From an uncultured bacterium (lineage in GTDB: Bacteria > Cyanobacteriota > Vampirovibrionia > Gastranaerophilales > Gastranaerophilaceae): 64,000 bases of DNA. A model generated the notes under the pieces. The model was given only the letters and a program-made list of their open reading frames with translations. It was not told the origin of the DNA and ran no database searches. Positions 25,254-33,284 of the stretch are shown one piece after another (position 1 is the stretch's first letter; each line of letters begins with the position of its first letter). The position numbers were made by a program, and so were the translations under genes. The DNA lies in the NCBI GenBank assembly GCA_950022495.1, contig CATLLJ010000001.1, forward strand, positions 62,001 through 126,000, written 5' to 3'.

Positions 25254-25961
25254 ATGCTAAATGTACAAAATTATAAAGTAACACCGGCAAAAATAACTTT
25301 TAGGGCAGAATCAACTGAACCGGAAACTAAAAATAATGTAGAGCTAAAACCTCCATTTAAATCAAACTACGGACTAAAAACAGGAATTGCTTATACCGGT
25401 ATAGCTTCAAGCTTTACTTTACTAGCAAATTTAGCAAATGGATTAAATATAAAAAACCATATAAAACGCTTAGAAGAAAAGGGGAAAATAGAACATAGTC
25501 CAAAAATACAAGGTGATATTGAATCATTCCGAAATATGCAGCGTGCCACCAAAAAATTATGGATTACAGTTCCTATGTGTGCAGCAATAATGGTTGGATG
25601 CGGAGCCTTTGTCGATAAACTTATCAATAAAAAACACGCCGATTTAGCTGATGAAATTCAATCCAAACCCGGAAAAGAAATACTTGAAGAAAATGATAAT
25701 GCCGACGTTAGCAGAAAAGGAAACCTTTATCTGAAAACTAATACCGGCAAAAAAGTAGGCACTGTATTAGGTGCTGTAGTTGCTCCTATCCTGAGTATAA
25801 CTTCTTTAAAAATTGCTAAATTCAAAATCCATCCAATTATAGCAATATCCGGAGTTGTTCAAGGTGCTCTTGGCGGGTTATTATTAGGTGCAATAACAGA
25901 TCATTGCTCAAATAAAGCAGCCGAAAAATATGCTGATAAACAAATAACAGAAGAAAAATAA
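25254..25961 (+). CDS. Paralogue trio member 1, membrane-associated
   Basis: This 235-residue protein begins MLNVQNYKVTPAKITFRAE, shared with the next two genes. It has hydrophobic segments near 45-65, 105-125 and 165-185 and a Gly-rich end (GVVQGALGGLLLGAITDHCSNKAAEKYADKQ) that resembles a glycine-zipper membrane helix. I do not recognise a named family. The N-terminal FRA/FQS/FKA motif is the kind of lineage-specific start seen in gut Melainabacteria, from general knowledge. AGAAAGGT is the ribosome site. Confidence 0.7.
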   Translation: MLNVQNYKVTPAKITFRAESTEPETKNNVELKPPFKSNYGLKTGIAYTGIASSFTLLANLANGLNIKNHIKRLEEKGKIEHSPKIQGDIESFRNMQRATKKLWITVPMCAAIMVGCGAFVDKLINKKHADLADEIQSKPGKEILEENDNADVSRKGNLYLKTNTGKKVGTVLGAVVAPILSITSLKIAKFKIHPIIAISGVVQGALGGLLLGAITDHCSNKAAEKYADKQITEEK

Positions 25962-25974
25962 AAAGGAAATAAAA

Positions 25975-26547
25975 ATGTTAAATGTTCAAAATTATCGTGT
26001 AACACCATCAAGAATAAGTTTTCAATCGAATGAAACAAATACCCCGGCTCAAGAAAAGCCTGTAAATAAGCCTTATAAAACAAGTGCAGGACTAAAAACA
26101 GGAGCCGTATATGGCGGTATAGAGGCTATAGGCGGATTGATTATGGGTATGCCTCTATATTCACTTGCAGTAATACCTGTAGCATTATTATGCGGTAATT
26201 ATATAGACAGCAAGATAAATAATCAAAATGCAGAATTATCAAAAAAAATAAAGACACAAGATAGAAAAGAAATTATTGAACAAAATCCAAATGTCGAAAG
26301 TACAAGAAATGGTAATTTTTATAATAAATCTAACATTGGGAAGAAAACAGGTGCTATTTTAGGTGCAATTGCTATGCCTGTATTAAATATAATCCAAAAA
26401 GGTAAATATACTAATGCTTTAGGTCTTATAATATCACCTATTGAAGGTGTACTTGGTGGATTATTACTAGGTGCTATAACTGATGCCTGTGCAAATAAAA
26501 AAGCTAAAGAACACGCTGACAAACAAGCATTTAGAGCAAATGTATAA
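25975..26547 (+). CDS. Paralogue trio member 2, membrane-associated
   Basis: This 190-residue protein starts MLNVQNYRVTPSRISFQSN. The shared core is GLKTGAVYGG, a hydrophobic pair, a polar segment ending NGNFYNKSNIGKKTGAILGAIAMPV, and the C-terminal GVLGGLLLGAITDACANKKAKEHADKQ. It is shorter than member 1 because the segment between the first two hydrophobic stretches is reduced. It follows member 1 by 13 bases, so these are co-transcribed. Function unknown. Confidence 0.7.
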   Translation: MLNVQNYRVTPSRISFQSNETNTPAQEKPVNKPYKTSAGLKTGAVYGGIEAIGGLIMGMPLYSLAVIPVALLCGNYIDSKINNQNAELSKKIKTQDRKEIIEQNPNVESTRNGNFYNKSNIGKKTGAILGAIAMPVLNIIQKGKYTNALGLIISPIEGVLGGLLLGAITDACANKKAKEHADKQAFRANV

Positions 26548-26657
26548 TTATAGTAAACAATTGTAACAATTTTTGCAAAATTACCCAAATTTAGTCAATT
26601 ATTATCTTGATAGGGTTTAATAATCATATAAAGTGTGAATATAAGTAGGAGAAATCA

Positions 26658-27326
26658 ATGTTAGCAGTTCAAAATTATCGTATGACCCCAAGTCATGTAG
26701 CTTTCAAAGCCGGTGAAGAAAATCAAGACAAACCGGTTTTAACAAACAACAATACTCATGCCGGGGTAAAAACAGGTGCAGTATATGCAGGATTAGGTTC
26801 TTTAAGTGTATTAGCAGGTTCAAAAATGGCAAATGCCGGAGTTGAATTCTTACAACAGAATAAAGAAGCTGTTCAAGAAGTCGGTTCTGAAGTAGTTGAA
26901 GAAATGGCTAAAAGTGCAAAAGCTTTAAATAAATCAAAATATCTTTACCTGCCTATCTTTATTTTAACAGCACTTGGCTGCGGAGCTATTGTAGATAAGG
27001 CAATTAACAAAAAACGTGCTAATTTACAGCAAAGATTAGCAACTGAAGACAAAAAAGCAATTCTTGAAAGTGATGATCATGTAGAAACCACTGCTAAAGG
27101 TAATTTATATTATAAAGCTTCAGATGGTAAAAAACTAGGAGCTGTTCTTGGTGCTGTTGCAATGCCTGCACTTGGAATTATTCAAGCAGTACTTGCAAAA
27201 TCTAAATTCAAAGCAATGGGAGTTGTTTCTAACATCATAACCGGTGCAATCGGTGGTTTGGCATTAGGTGCAATCACAGATGCATGTGCTAACAAAAAAG
27301 CAAAAGCTGCTGCAGACAAACAATAA
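26658..27326 (+). CDS. Paralogue trio member 3, membrane-associated
   Basis: This 222-residue protein starts MLAVQNYRMTPSHVAFKAG and ends AIGGLALGAITDACANKKAKAAADKQ. An extra charged helix (EFLQQNKEAVQEVGSEVVEEMAKSAKALNK, about 65-95) lies between the first hydrophobic segment and the second. It has its own 110-base upstream gap and AGGAGA ribosome site, and a strong terminator follows, so it may be separately expressed. Confidence 0.7.
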   Translation: MLAVQNYRMTPSHVAFKAGEENQDKPVLTNNNTHAGVKTGAVYAGLGSLSVLAGSKMANAGVEFLQQNKEAVQEVGSEVVEEMAKSAKALNKSKYLYLPIFILTALGCGAIVDKAINKKRANLQQRLATEDKKAILESDDHVETTAKGNLYYKASDGKKLGAVLGAVAMPALGIIQAVLAKSKFKAMGVVSNIITGAIGGLALGAITDACANKKAKAAADKQ

Positions 27327-27342
27327 TTATTAATAATAATAG

Positions 27343-27383
27343 AAAAAGTAAAGCGGTTCAAAATTGAACCGCTTTACTTTTTT
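27343..27383 (+). terminator. Strong intrinsic terminator
   Basis: AAAGTAAAGCGGTTCAA / TTGAACCGCTTTACTTT hairpin of 17 bases with a two-base loop and T-rich flank; it closes the paralogue cluster. Confidence 0.92.
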
Positions 27384-27429
27384 GATTAAAGTTTTATCAT
27401 AGAATAAAGACTGTTTAAAGGGGAGAATA

Positions 27430-28851
27430 ATGTACAATCCAAAATCAACAAAAGCTGAAGAATTTATATGCAATGATGAGGTTTTAGCATCTTTAGAATA
27501 CGCAGAAAATAATAAAAATAATATTGAACTTATTGATAAAATTTTAGAAAAAGCTAAGCTCGGCAAGGGGTTGTCTCATAGAGAAGCCGCCGTATTGCTG
27601 GATTGCGATATAGAAGAAAAAAATCAGGAAATATTTAAACTTGCAGAAAAAATTAAACAAGATTACTACGGAAACAGAATTGTTTTATTTGCACCATTAT
27701 ATCTCTCAAATTACTGCGTAAACGGTTGTGTTTACTGCCCATACCATGCAAAAAATAAACATATTCCTCGTAAAAAAATGACACAGAAAGAAATCAAAGA
27801 AGAAGTTATAGCTCTCCAAGATATGGGACACAAACGTCTTGCTATAGAAACAGGAGAGGACCCCGTTAACAACCCGATTGAATATGTTTTAGAATCTCTA
27901 AAAACAATTTATTCAATCCACCATAAAAATGGTGCTATTCGCCGTGCGAACGTTAACATTGCGGCAACAACCGTTGAAAATTACAGAAAGTTAAAAGAAG
28001 CAGGTATAGGAACATACATATTATTTCAGGAAACTTACAATAAAGAATCTTATGAAAAACTTCACCTGACCGGACCAAAACATAATTACACATACCATAC
28101 AGAAGCTATGGACAGAGCAATGCAAGGCGGAATTGATGACGTTGGACTGGGTGTTTTATTTGGACTTGAATCTTATCGTTACGAATTTTCAGCACTTCTT
28201 ATGCATGCAGAACACTTAGAAGCAGTTTACGGAGTCGGTCCTCATACAATTTCAGTTCCTAGAATAAGAAAAGCTGATGACATTGATCCAAATACATTTG
28301 ATAACGGAATAGATGACGATATATTTGCAAAAATTATCGCTTGTATAAGAATCTCCGTTCCATATACAGGAATGATTATTTCTACCCGTGAATCTCAAGC
28401 ATGCAGAGAAAAAGTTCTTAAACTCGGAATTTCACAAATTAGTGGAGGTTCAAAAACCAGTGTCGGCGGATACGCTCATCCGGAAGATGAATCAGAAGAA
28501 GATACAGCTCAATTTGATATTTCTGACAGAAGAACTCTTGATGAAGTAATAAAATGGCTTATGGAACTTGGTTATGTACCGAGTTTTTGTACAGCCTGCT
28601 ACAGAGAAGGACGTGTCGGCGACCGTTTCATGGCAATATGTAAAGAACAGCAGATTCATAACTTCTGTCATCCAAATGCAATAATGACATTGGAAGAATA
28701 CTTGCAGGATTACGCTTCTGACGAAACCAGAAAAGTCGGCGAATTTCTTGTAAAAAAAGAAGTTGAAACTCTTGGAGATAAAAAAATCCGAACAGTTGTT
28801 GAAGAAAATTTAGCCAAAATAAAACAAGGTGAAAGAGATTTTAGATTTTAA
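27430..28851 (+). CDS. hydG: [FeFe] hydrogenase H-cluster radical SAM maturase HydG
   Basis: This 473-residue radical SAM enzyme cleaves tyrosine to make the CO and CN ligands of the H-cluster. The radical SAM cluster motif C-x3-C-x2-C appears as CVNGCVYC near residue 95. The C-terminal second cluster motif is visible as CTACYREGRVGDRF...FCHPNA. IETGEDPVNNP and LFQETYNKESYEKLHLTGPKHNY match HydG. ThiH is the alternative but lacks the C-terminal CxxC. HydE, HydF and the hydrogenase are not in this window. GGGGAG precedes the ATG. Confidence 0.92.
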   Translation: MYNPKSTKAEEFICNDEVLASLEYAENNKNNIELIDKILEKAKLGKGLSHREAAVLLDCDIEEKNQEIFKLAEKIKQDYYGNRIVLFAPLYLSNYCVNGCVYCPYHAKNKHIPRKKMTQKEIKEEVIALQDMGHKRLAIETGEDPVNNPIEYVLESLKTIYSIHHKNGAIRRANVNIAATTVENYRKLKEAGIGTYILFQETYNKESYEKLHLTGPKHNYTYHTEAMDRAMQGGIDDVGLGVLFGLESYRYEFSALLMHAEHLEAVYGVGPHTISVPRIRKADDIDPNTFDNGIDDDIFAKIIACIRISVPYTGMIISTRESQACREKVLKLGISQISGGSKTSVGGYAHPEDESEEDTAQFDISDRRTLDEVIKWLMELGYVPSFCTACYREGRVGDRFMAICKEQQIHNFCHPNAIMTLEEYLQDYASDETRKVGEFLVKKEVETLGDKKIRTVVEENLAKIKQGERDFRF

Positions 28852-28902
28852 ATAAGAAATTGGAGTAATTGAAAAACCTTTCAACTTACATCAAATTAAG
28901 AT

Positions 28903-29265
28903 ATGGGTATCTTAAAAATCAAACGGGTATATGAAGAACCGGCTCCTGATGATGGTATTCGCATTTTAGTCGATAGATTATGGCCGCGGGGTGTCAGCAA
29001 AGCCAAAGCAAACATAGATTATTGGTTAAAAACAATTGCTCCGAGCCCTGAATTACGAGTCTGGTTTAATCATGAACCGGAAAAGTTTAAAGAGTTCAGC
29101 AAATGTTATAAAAAAGAACTTTCTTGTAATCAGGCAGATATAGATTACATAAAAAAACTCTTGAAAAATAATAATGTCACCTTAATTTATGCAGCGAAAA
29201 ATCCACAAATTAACCATGCAATAGTTTTAAAAACATATCTAGACAAACTTCAAAATAAAACATAA
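28903..29265 (+). CDS. DUF488 family protein
   Basis: This 120-residue protein matches the DUF488 family: KIKRVYEEPAPDDGIRILVDRLWPRGVSK, WLKTIAPSPELRVWFNHEPEKFKEF and a final VTLIYAAKNPQINHAIVLKTYL. The function of the family is unknown. No ribosome site is seen; TTGAAA (28869-28874), 16 bases and TCAAAT (28891-28896) end six bases before the ATG, suggesting another leaderless start. Confidence 0.88.
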   Translation: MGILKIKRVYEEPAPDDGIRILVDRLWPRGVSKAKANIDYWLKTIAPSPELRVWFNHEPEKFKEFSKCYKKELSCNQADIDYIKKLLKNNNVTLIYAAKNPQINHAIVLKTYLDKLQNKT

Positions 29266-29279
29266 TAGTCAATATTTTA

Positions 29280-29561
29280 TTATGTATGTTTATTAATCGC
29301 CAGAACTTCAGCCAATTCAGATATTAACTCTGTACGATTTGAGGGTGAAATATTTTTTACTCTTTCACTTATTATGCGATCAAATCTTACATCAGAAAGC
29401 GACTCTGCTTTAAGACTAATCTTAGAACTATTTGACTCAAATGTATCATTTTTTAATTCTCTGCTTCTAAAGTATATAGCATTACTCACTAAATATCTTT
29501 TATTTGATAAAACTGGTGCAATATCCCCGGCAGAAAACGCAGAAACTCTATCTATTTGCAT
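29280..29561 (-). CDS. Small hypothetical protein
   Basis: This is a 93-residue protein with a polar, Ser/Asn-rich N-terminal half and a helical C-terminus (VRFDRIISERVKNISPSNRTELISELAEVL). The tail loosely resembles the sigma-binding helices of FlgM-type anti-sigma factors, but the similarity is too slight to name it. A ribosome site (AGAGGTT) precedes the start. It converges on the DUF488 gene with a 14-base gap. No membrane span. Confidence 0.6.
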   Translation of the reverse strand: MQIDRVSAFSAGDIAPVLSNKRYLVSNAIYFRSRELKNDTFESNSSKISLKAESLSDVRFDRIISERVKNISPSNRTELISELAEVLAINKHT

Positions 29562-29689
29562 TTTTAACCTCTTTTAATGTGTTTTATGTGATAATGTACA
29601 TGAACAAATTTTCTGAATAAGTTTTATTCTTTTTTTACAAATATTAAAATTTTGTTTTGTCCTTTAAGTAATATATTAAAGAAAAATTA

Positions 29690-29758
29690 CGTTGTAGATT
29701 TAACAATTTAAGACATACAGTAGCAACAATTGAAAGATACGCTCACACTGTAATTTAA
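29690..29758 (+). pseudogene. Tyrosine integrase C-terminal remnant
   Basis: An open frame ending at 29758 reads ...NLRHTVATIERYAHTVI and stop. RHT and ERYAHT are the end motifs of tyrosine recombinases (the RHxxA box and the T-x-x-R-Y-A-H tail after the GH motif), but the 15-20 residues that normally separate them are missing and no upstream catalytic region is visible. It looks like a decayed fragment of an older element at this tRNA site. Confidence 0.45.
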
Positions 29759-29902
29759 CGAGAACTTGATGTTATCAATGTTTTAAATATTTTTATTATC
29801 TAAAATTTTTCAAGTTGCACAAGTCTGTGTTTCAGTTTCACATTCTTGTGTTTATGTTTTAAAAATTTGATTACCCATAGATTACACACAAAGATTTTTG
29901 CA

Positions 29903-29931
29903 TTAAAAAAGAGCCTCTTGTTAAGGCTCTT
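29903..29931 (-). terminator. Intrinsic terminator of the tRNA-Asp gene
   Basis: On the minus strand AAGAGCC / GGCTCTT with a short loop is followed by TTTTTTA. It lies just past the 3' end of the tRNA fragment, as expected for the original host tRNA terminator. Confidence 0.75.
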
Positions 29932-29939
29932 AATTTAAA

Positions 29940-29985
29940 TGGCGGGAACGACGAGGCTCGAACTCGCGACCTCATGCGTGACAGG
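29940..29985 (-). other. tRNA-Asp 3' fragment, prophage attachment site (att)
   Basis: Read on the minus strand, the sequence carries the anticodon loop CTGTCAC (GUC anticodon), a variable loop, T arm GCGAG-TTCGAGC-CTCGT, and the acceptor 3' strand CGTTCCC-G-CCA. The D arm, 5' acceptor strand and 5' anticodon arm are absent. Homology stops at the anticodon loop, a common integration point. The intact tRNA should be at the far right edge of prophage 2, outside the window. Confidence 0.85.
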
Positions 29986-30146
29986 ATTATTTTTTACTAA
30001 TTTATATAGTTTCAATAATTCACCTGTTTTGTGAAACCCACTCATTATAATACTTGTACCCACTTATTTATTTTATATGATTTTTTTAATTTATACAGTT
30101 TAGAACATTTTTTAGAATAATTTTTATATTCTATCCAGTATAAATA

Positions 30147-30171
30147 TACCTTATTATATTATCATAAGGTA
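30147..30171 (-). terminator. Likely terminator after the prophage 2 endolysin
   Basis: TACCTTAT / ATAAGGTA arms with a nine-base loop, followed on the minus strand by TATTTATACT. It is the first hairpin after the last late gene. Confidence 0.45.
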
Positions 30172-30178
30172 TCAGGCA

Positions 30179-30215
30179 ATGCAAACCGGCTTGCACAGAT
30201 AAACCATGCAAACCG
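30179..30215. repeat. Direct repeats near the prophage end
   Basis: ATGCAAACCG occurs at 30179-30188 and 30206-30215, 27 bases apart. Such repeats near an attachment end can be integrase or accessory-factor arm sites. No function is shown. Confidence 0.5.
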
Positions 30216-30238
30216 ATAAAAATAACCAGATAACAAAA

Positions 30239-30679
30239 TTAACAGCCTTTGTAATTGTCTATAACTTGACGTCTGTTCTTACCGTGATTATATGAAATAT
30301 GTATCCAGACATTACCTTGAGAATCATATTCATAGATTAACTGGTCAAATTCTATTCCTGAAGATTTAATCCAGTTAAACACTTCTTTTGTATTCTTACC
30401 CCTCACGATAAAATCTGCAGCTTGCCCTGTGAGGTGTTGTGAAGTTTTTGAAGGATTTCTTCCTAAATCTTTCAGCTTTTGCCATAATAAACGTGAGCGA
30501 TAACCGCCTGTTATATCTACCGGCACTCCATAATGTAATCTTATCGGCTGTAATACATAGTGGATTAACTTTTGAATATTATCTAAATGTACGATATCAG
30601 GCATATTATTAATGTTATATCTGATTGCCGTGTCAGAATAGATAAGCTCCGACATATTAAAAAACAATTTATCTGTCAT
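30239..30679 (-). CDS. Peptidase M15 endolysin (peptide cleaving)
   Basis: This 146-residue protein has the Peptidase_M15 zinc-binding layout: GGYRSRLLW near 60, then SQHLTGQAADFIV (His and Asp ligands) and VWIHISYN (His ligand). It probably cuts a peptidoglycan stem or cross-bridge peptide at lysis. No signal peptide is seen. Its start overlaps the end of the holin-like gene by 11 bases, a translational coupling typical of lysis pairs. It is the last gene of the late operon. Confidence 0.88.
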   Translation of the reverse strand: MTDKLFFNMSELIYSDTAIRYNINNMPDIVHLDNIQKLIHYVLQPIRLHYGVPVDITGGYRSRLLWQKLKDLGRNPSKTSQHLTGQAADFIVRGKNTKEVFNWIKSSGIEFDQLIYEYDSQGNVWIHISYNHGKNRRQVIDNYKGC

Positions 30680-30923
30680 GATTTGTACCCTTTCCCATCA
30701 AATAATTTTTTAAATCCTCGATACCGGTAGAAACTTTTTCAAGCTCGGAATAGATATGCGTTTGAGATTCTTTGTAAGCGTTAAGCTCAACATAGTTTTT
30801 TTTCATATCGTTTAAGATTTCTCTGTGTTTCTTTTCCAGTTGTTCTGGAGTAACAAAAACTCTGTTTTGCCAGATAAATAAAAGCACCACTACAATAATT
30901 GGTGCATAAGTTTCCCAGTTCAT
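30669..30923 (-). CDS. Holin-like single-span membrane protein
   Basis: This 84-residue protein has one N-terminal span (IIVVVLLFIW, residues about 9-20), then VFVTPEQLEKKHREILNDM and a coiled-coil-like tail. It is related to the gene at 473-703 of prophage 1. Its overlap with the M15 endolysin supports a holin or spanin-like role. A strong ribosome site (GGGGGAAT) precedes the ATG. Confidence 0.72.
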   Translation of the reverse strand: MNWETYAPIIVVVLLFIWQNRVFVTPEQLEKKHREILNDMKKNYVELNAYKESQTHIYSELEKVSTGIEDLKNYLMGKGTNHDR

Positions 30924-30935
30924 TATTCCCCCTTC

Positions 30936-31448
30936 TTATTGCATATTCCATTCTTCGTTGTAAAGCTGACTTAAATCAATTTTATTTTTGCCTGTTAAAA
31001 ACCAGTTAAAATTCAGACAAACCCCAGCCCTGTATAAATATTGAACATATTTAGGAGTTTTTGGACAATCTGCATCGCGTAGCATTCTGTAAAATAAATT
31101 GTTGATTTTGTGTCCAGAAATATCTACAACCTCAAGATATCTTACAGGGATATCAGAACAAACAATCATTCCTTTGTGTTCTTTTAAGAAACCTTTTTGC
31201 CACAGTTCTTTTTCTGTCAATCGAACTTTAACAATTTGATGATGTTTACACCCGATATCATGACCGTGAGAACATCTGATATCCCAGTCGGATGAATTTA
31301 TCCACGTAAAATTATCTGTTATGAAATTCCGCCAATGTAAATTGCTTGAGCCGTCATCATCCTTGTAAAGCTCGTTATCCAAAATTTTATACATACCACG
31401 TTCAGGTATCTGCTGCGTACGAGCAGATGCCGTTAAAAATCTTCCCAT
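30936..31448 (-). CDS. Hypothetical phage protein, DUF1353-like
   Basis: This 170-residue protein has His and Asp-rich motifs (SHGHDIGCKHHQIVKV) and a later NNLFYRMLRDADCPKTPKYVQYLYRAGVCL. This weakly resembles DUF1353-type tail-region proteins with the H-D and R-x-x-D patterns, but the match is loose. It lies in the tail-lysis interval between a tail fibre chaperone-like gene and the holin-like gene. GAAAGGT precedes the start. Confidence 0.5.
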   Translation of the reverse strand: MGRFLTASARTQQIPERGMYKILDNELYKDDDGSSNLHWRNFITDNFTWINSSDWDIRCSHGHDIGCKHHQIVKVRLTEKELWQKGFLKEHKGMIVCSDIPVRYLEVVDISGHKINNLFYRMLRDADCPKTPKYVQYLYRAGVCLNFNWFLTGKNKIDLSQLYNEEWNMQ

Positions 31449-31460
31449 AACTTAACCTTT

Positions 31461-31973
31461 CTATTTATCCATTGGATTAAATCCGTAAAAATCAATAATG
31501 ACACGAGCTTGACACTCTTCTAGAAACGTCTCTGTAATGATTACCTGTTTTTGTAATTTTACAAATTCAGCTTCTGTGACTTCATTTGTAAAATCGGGCT
31601 TGTCATAAGCTAAAATAGGTACACCGATTTTCATTAACGGCAATAAGTCAGTAAGAAAATCTTTTGTTGTACCATCTTGCATTGTAACTTTTCGGCGAAT
31701 GTAACCTAATGAGGTTAGAAAAAATTCTTCATTAAATTTATTCTCACGGGCTTGAGCTTGAATTGTGTTATACTCCGGATTAGGGTAAATGTTGGGACCA
31801 ACAGCCTCAACCCCTTCAATAGGTTCAGCAGAGTAAATATACTTCTCCGGCTCCTCATTATAAAGGTTATAAACCTCCTCGCTAACTTCGATATTTTCGA
31901 TACCTTCTGTTAATTGTTGACACTGTCCTGCACCGTTTAATTTACCGTTTTCTAAAAAAATGTAATATGTCAT
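31461..31973 (-). CDS. Probable tail fibre assembly protein
   Basis: This 170-residue protein begins TYYIFLENGKLNGAGQC and includes a middle region with IQAQARENKFNEEFFLTSLGYIRRKVTMQDG. The N-terminal pattern and place directly after the tail fibre genes fit tail fibre assembly/chaperone proteins, but no diagnostic motif was found. AGGAG precedes the start. A structural tail protein is the alternative. Confidence 0.5.
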   Translation of the reverse strand: MTYYIFLENGKLNGAGQCQQLTEGIENIEVSEEVYNLYNEEPEKYIYSAEPIEGVEAVGPNIYPNPEYNTIQAQARENKFNEEFFLTSLGYIRRKVTMQDGTTKDFLTDLLPLMKIGVPILAYDKPDFTNEVTEAEFVKLQKQVIITETFLEECQARVIIDFYGFNPMDK

Positions 31974-31989
31974 AAGTTCTCCTATCTAC

Positions 31990-33282
31990 TTAAACTATTT
32001 TTCTATAGCCACAAACAACAGCACTGGTATTTAATGCAGGTGCAGAACCTGTGTTACCTATCCTGATTTTTCTGTTTACTCCAACCGGCACAATTGCATT
32101 GCCACCACAATTCACACTTGAATTAGTACGGGTCTGCTGTCTGCATAAACATATATTTGTTGTTATTAGCTCACTCCCGCAATACATATTGAGCGAATTC
32201 CCAGCCGTTGCAGATGTTGCTGACGCTACACTCAAATAAACTTCGTACATACACCCGTCATTTGGTAAATAATCAGCAAGTGAAAAATCATAGGTTCCGC
32301 CAGAAGGGATAGTTACACCGGTAAACAAACTTTTATGACCTGTAACAAATCTACCCTGTAAGTCCTGTACATCCGCGGCTTGGAATGGCATACGCGGAGA
32401 ATATGAATAATATTTACCGTTTACAATAATAATATTTTTTGCAATTTCACAAATATAATTTAAGTCAATGGCTTCCATTGATTGGAATTCGTTAATTTGC
32501 GAATAATAATTATTTATTGTATTTATACTTAAAAAATACCTTTTTTCAGATGGAACATAACCAAAGAACATTCTTGAATTCTGTCTGGTTAAGTTATTTG
32601 CATTATGTAACTTGTAAATATGCGGTGTCTTGTACTCAAAACTTTCTAAAGAACAATCCGCGGAATTTAATTTTTTTGTTAATTTCGTCAAAACATCTTT
32701 ATGAAAAAATGCAGTATTGCCCATAACTAAACTGGTATTATACACATCTGAAACCTGCATAGCCCCGATATTAGGCTTGCAATATACTTTAAGCAACGGT
32801 AAACTCTGGTCGCCGTTTGCTGTATGCAGGCAACGGTTTGTACTATCATTATAATAGTTAATATTACCGGTTGTCGGCGGTGTTGAACCTGATTGACAAC
32901 CGTCCTCCGCTAATCCCCAAAAATTTAGACTATTATTGCCAAAAGAAAGAAACATATACAGGTAACCTGTATAGTTACCGTTCCAATCCCATGAGTAATC
33001 TTCTTGAGTCTGGCAATAATAATATAAATCAGTGCCATCCCATGAAATATCTACAATCGGCATACTGTTATAGATATCGCCGACACCTAACGTCGGGGGT
33101 TCTTTACCAGCACACCACGTTACGATACTGCCAGCTTCAAGCGTGAAGACATTATTATTCCACTTCCATTTCACAAGCTCGGGGGCAGATGTTATGCAAT
33201 TGGAGATGTTGTTATACGTCAACGGCGGTTTGCCTTTGCGTATGCCGTAATTGTACGGTTTTTGTTTTAGAGTTGTTATCAT
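31990..33282 (-). CDS. Tail fibre / receptor-binding protein 2
   Basis: This 430-residue protein is beta-rich and Asn/Ser/Gly/Tyr-rich. It is a paralogue of the gene upstream: shared NxISNCITSAP..., AGSIVTWCAGKEPPTLGVGDIY, DISWDGTDLYYYCQTQED near the N-terminus and (T/S)YDFSLADYLPNDGCMYEV and GYRK(I/V) at the C-terminus. It probably recognises a bacterial surface. The two proteins differ mostly in the middle. Position downstream of the fibre anchor supports this. Confidence 0.62.
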   Translation of the reverse strand: MITTLKQKPYNYGIRKGKPPLTYNNISNCITSAPELVKWKWNNNVFTLEAGSIVTWCAGKEPPTLGVGDIYNSMPIVDISWDGTDLYYYCQTQEDYSWDWNGNYTGYLYMFLSFGNNSLNFWGLAEDGCQSGSTPPTTGNINYYNDSTNRCLHTANGDQSLPLLKVYCKPNIGAMQVSDVYNTSLVMGNTAFFHKDVLTKLTKKLNSADCSLESFEYKTPHIYKLHNANNLTRQNSRMFFGYVPSEKRYFLSINTINNYYSQINEFQSMEAIDLNYICEIAKNIIIVNGKYYSYSPRMPFQAADVQDLQGRFVTGHKSLFTGVTIPSGGTYDFSLADYLPNDGCMYEVYLSVASATSATAGNSLNMYCGSELITTNICLCRQQTRTNSSVNCGGNAIVPVGVNRKIRIGNTGSAPALNTSAVVCGYRKIV

Positions 33283-33284
33283 AT

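Larger units (their letters stand above)
29562..30238. other. Host-prophage 2 junction region
   Basis: This 677-base stretch has no intact gene. In order it holds an AT-rich host segment, a short integrase-like C-terminal remnant (29690-29758), a terminator (29903-29931), a tRNA-Asp 3' fragment (29940-29985), and the left end of prophage 2 with a hairpin (30147-30171) and two copies of ATGCAAACCG (30179-30188 and 30206-30215). Confidence 0.7.

Noticed and set aside
29280..29561. FlgM anti-sigma factor
   Set aside because: The C-terminal helices are only loosely similar and no flagellar genes are nearby.
29940..29985. Complete tRNA-Asp gene
   Set aside because: The 5' acceptor strand, D arm and 5' anticodon arm are absent, so it cannot fold as a tRNA; it is an attachment fragment.
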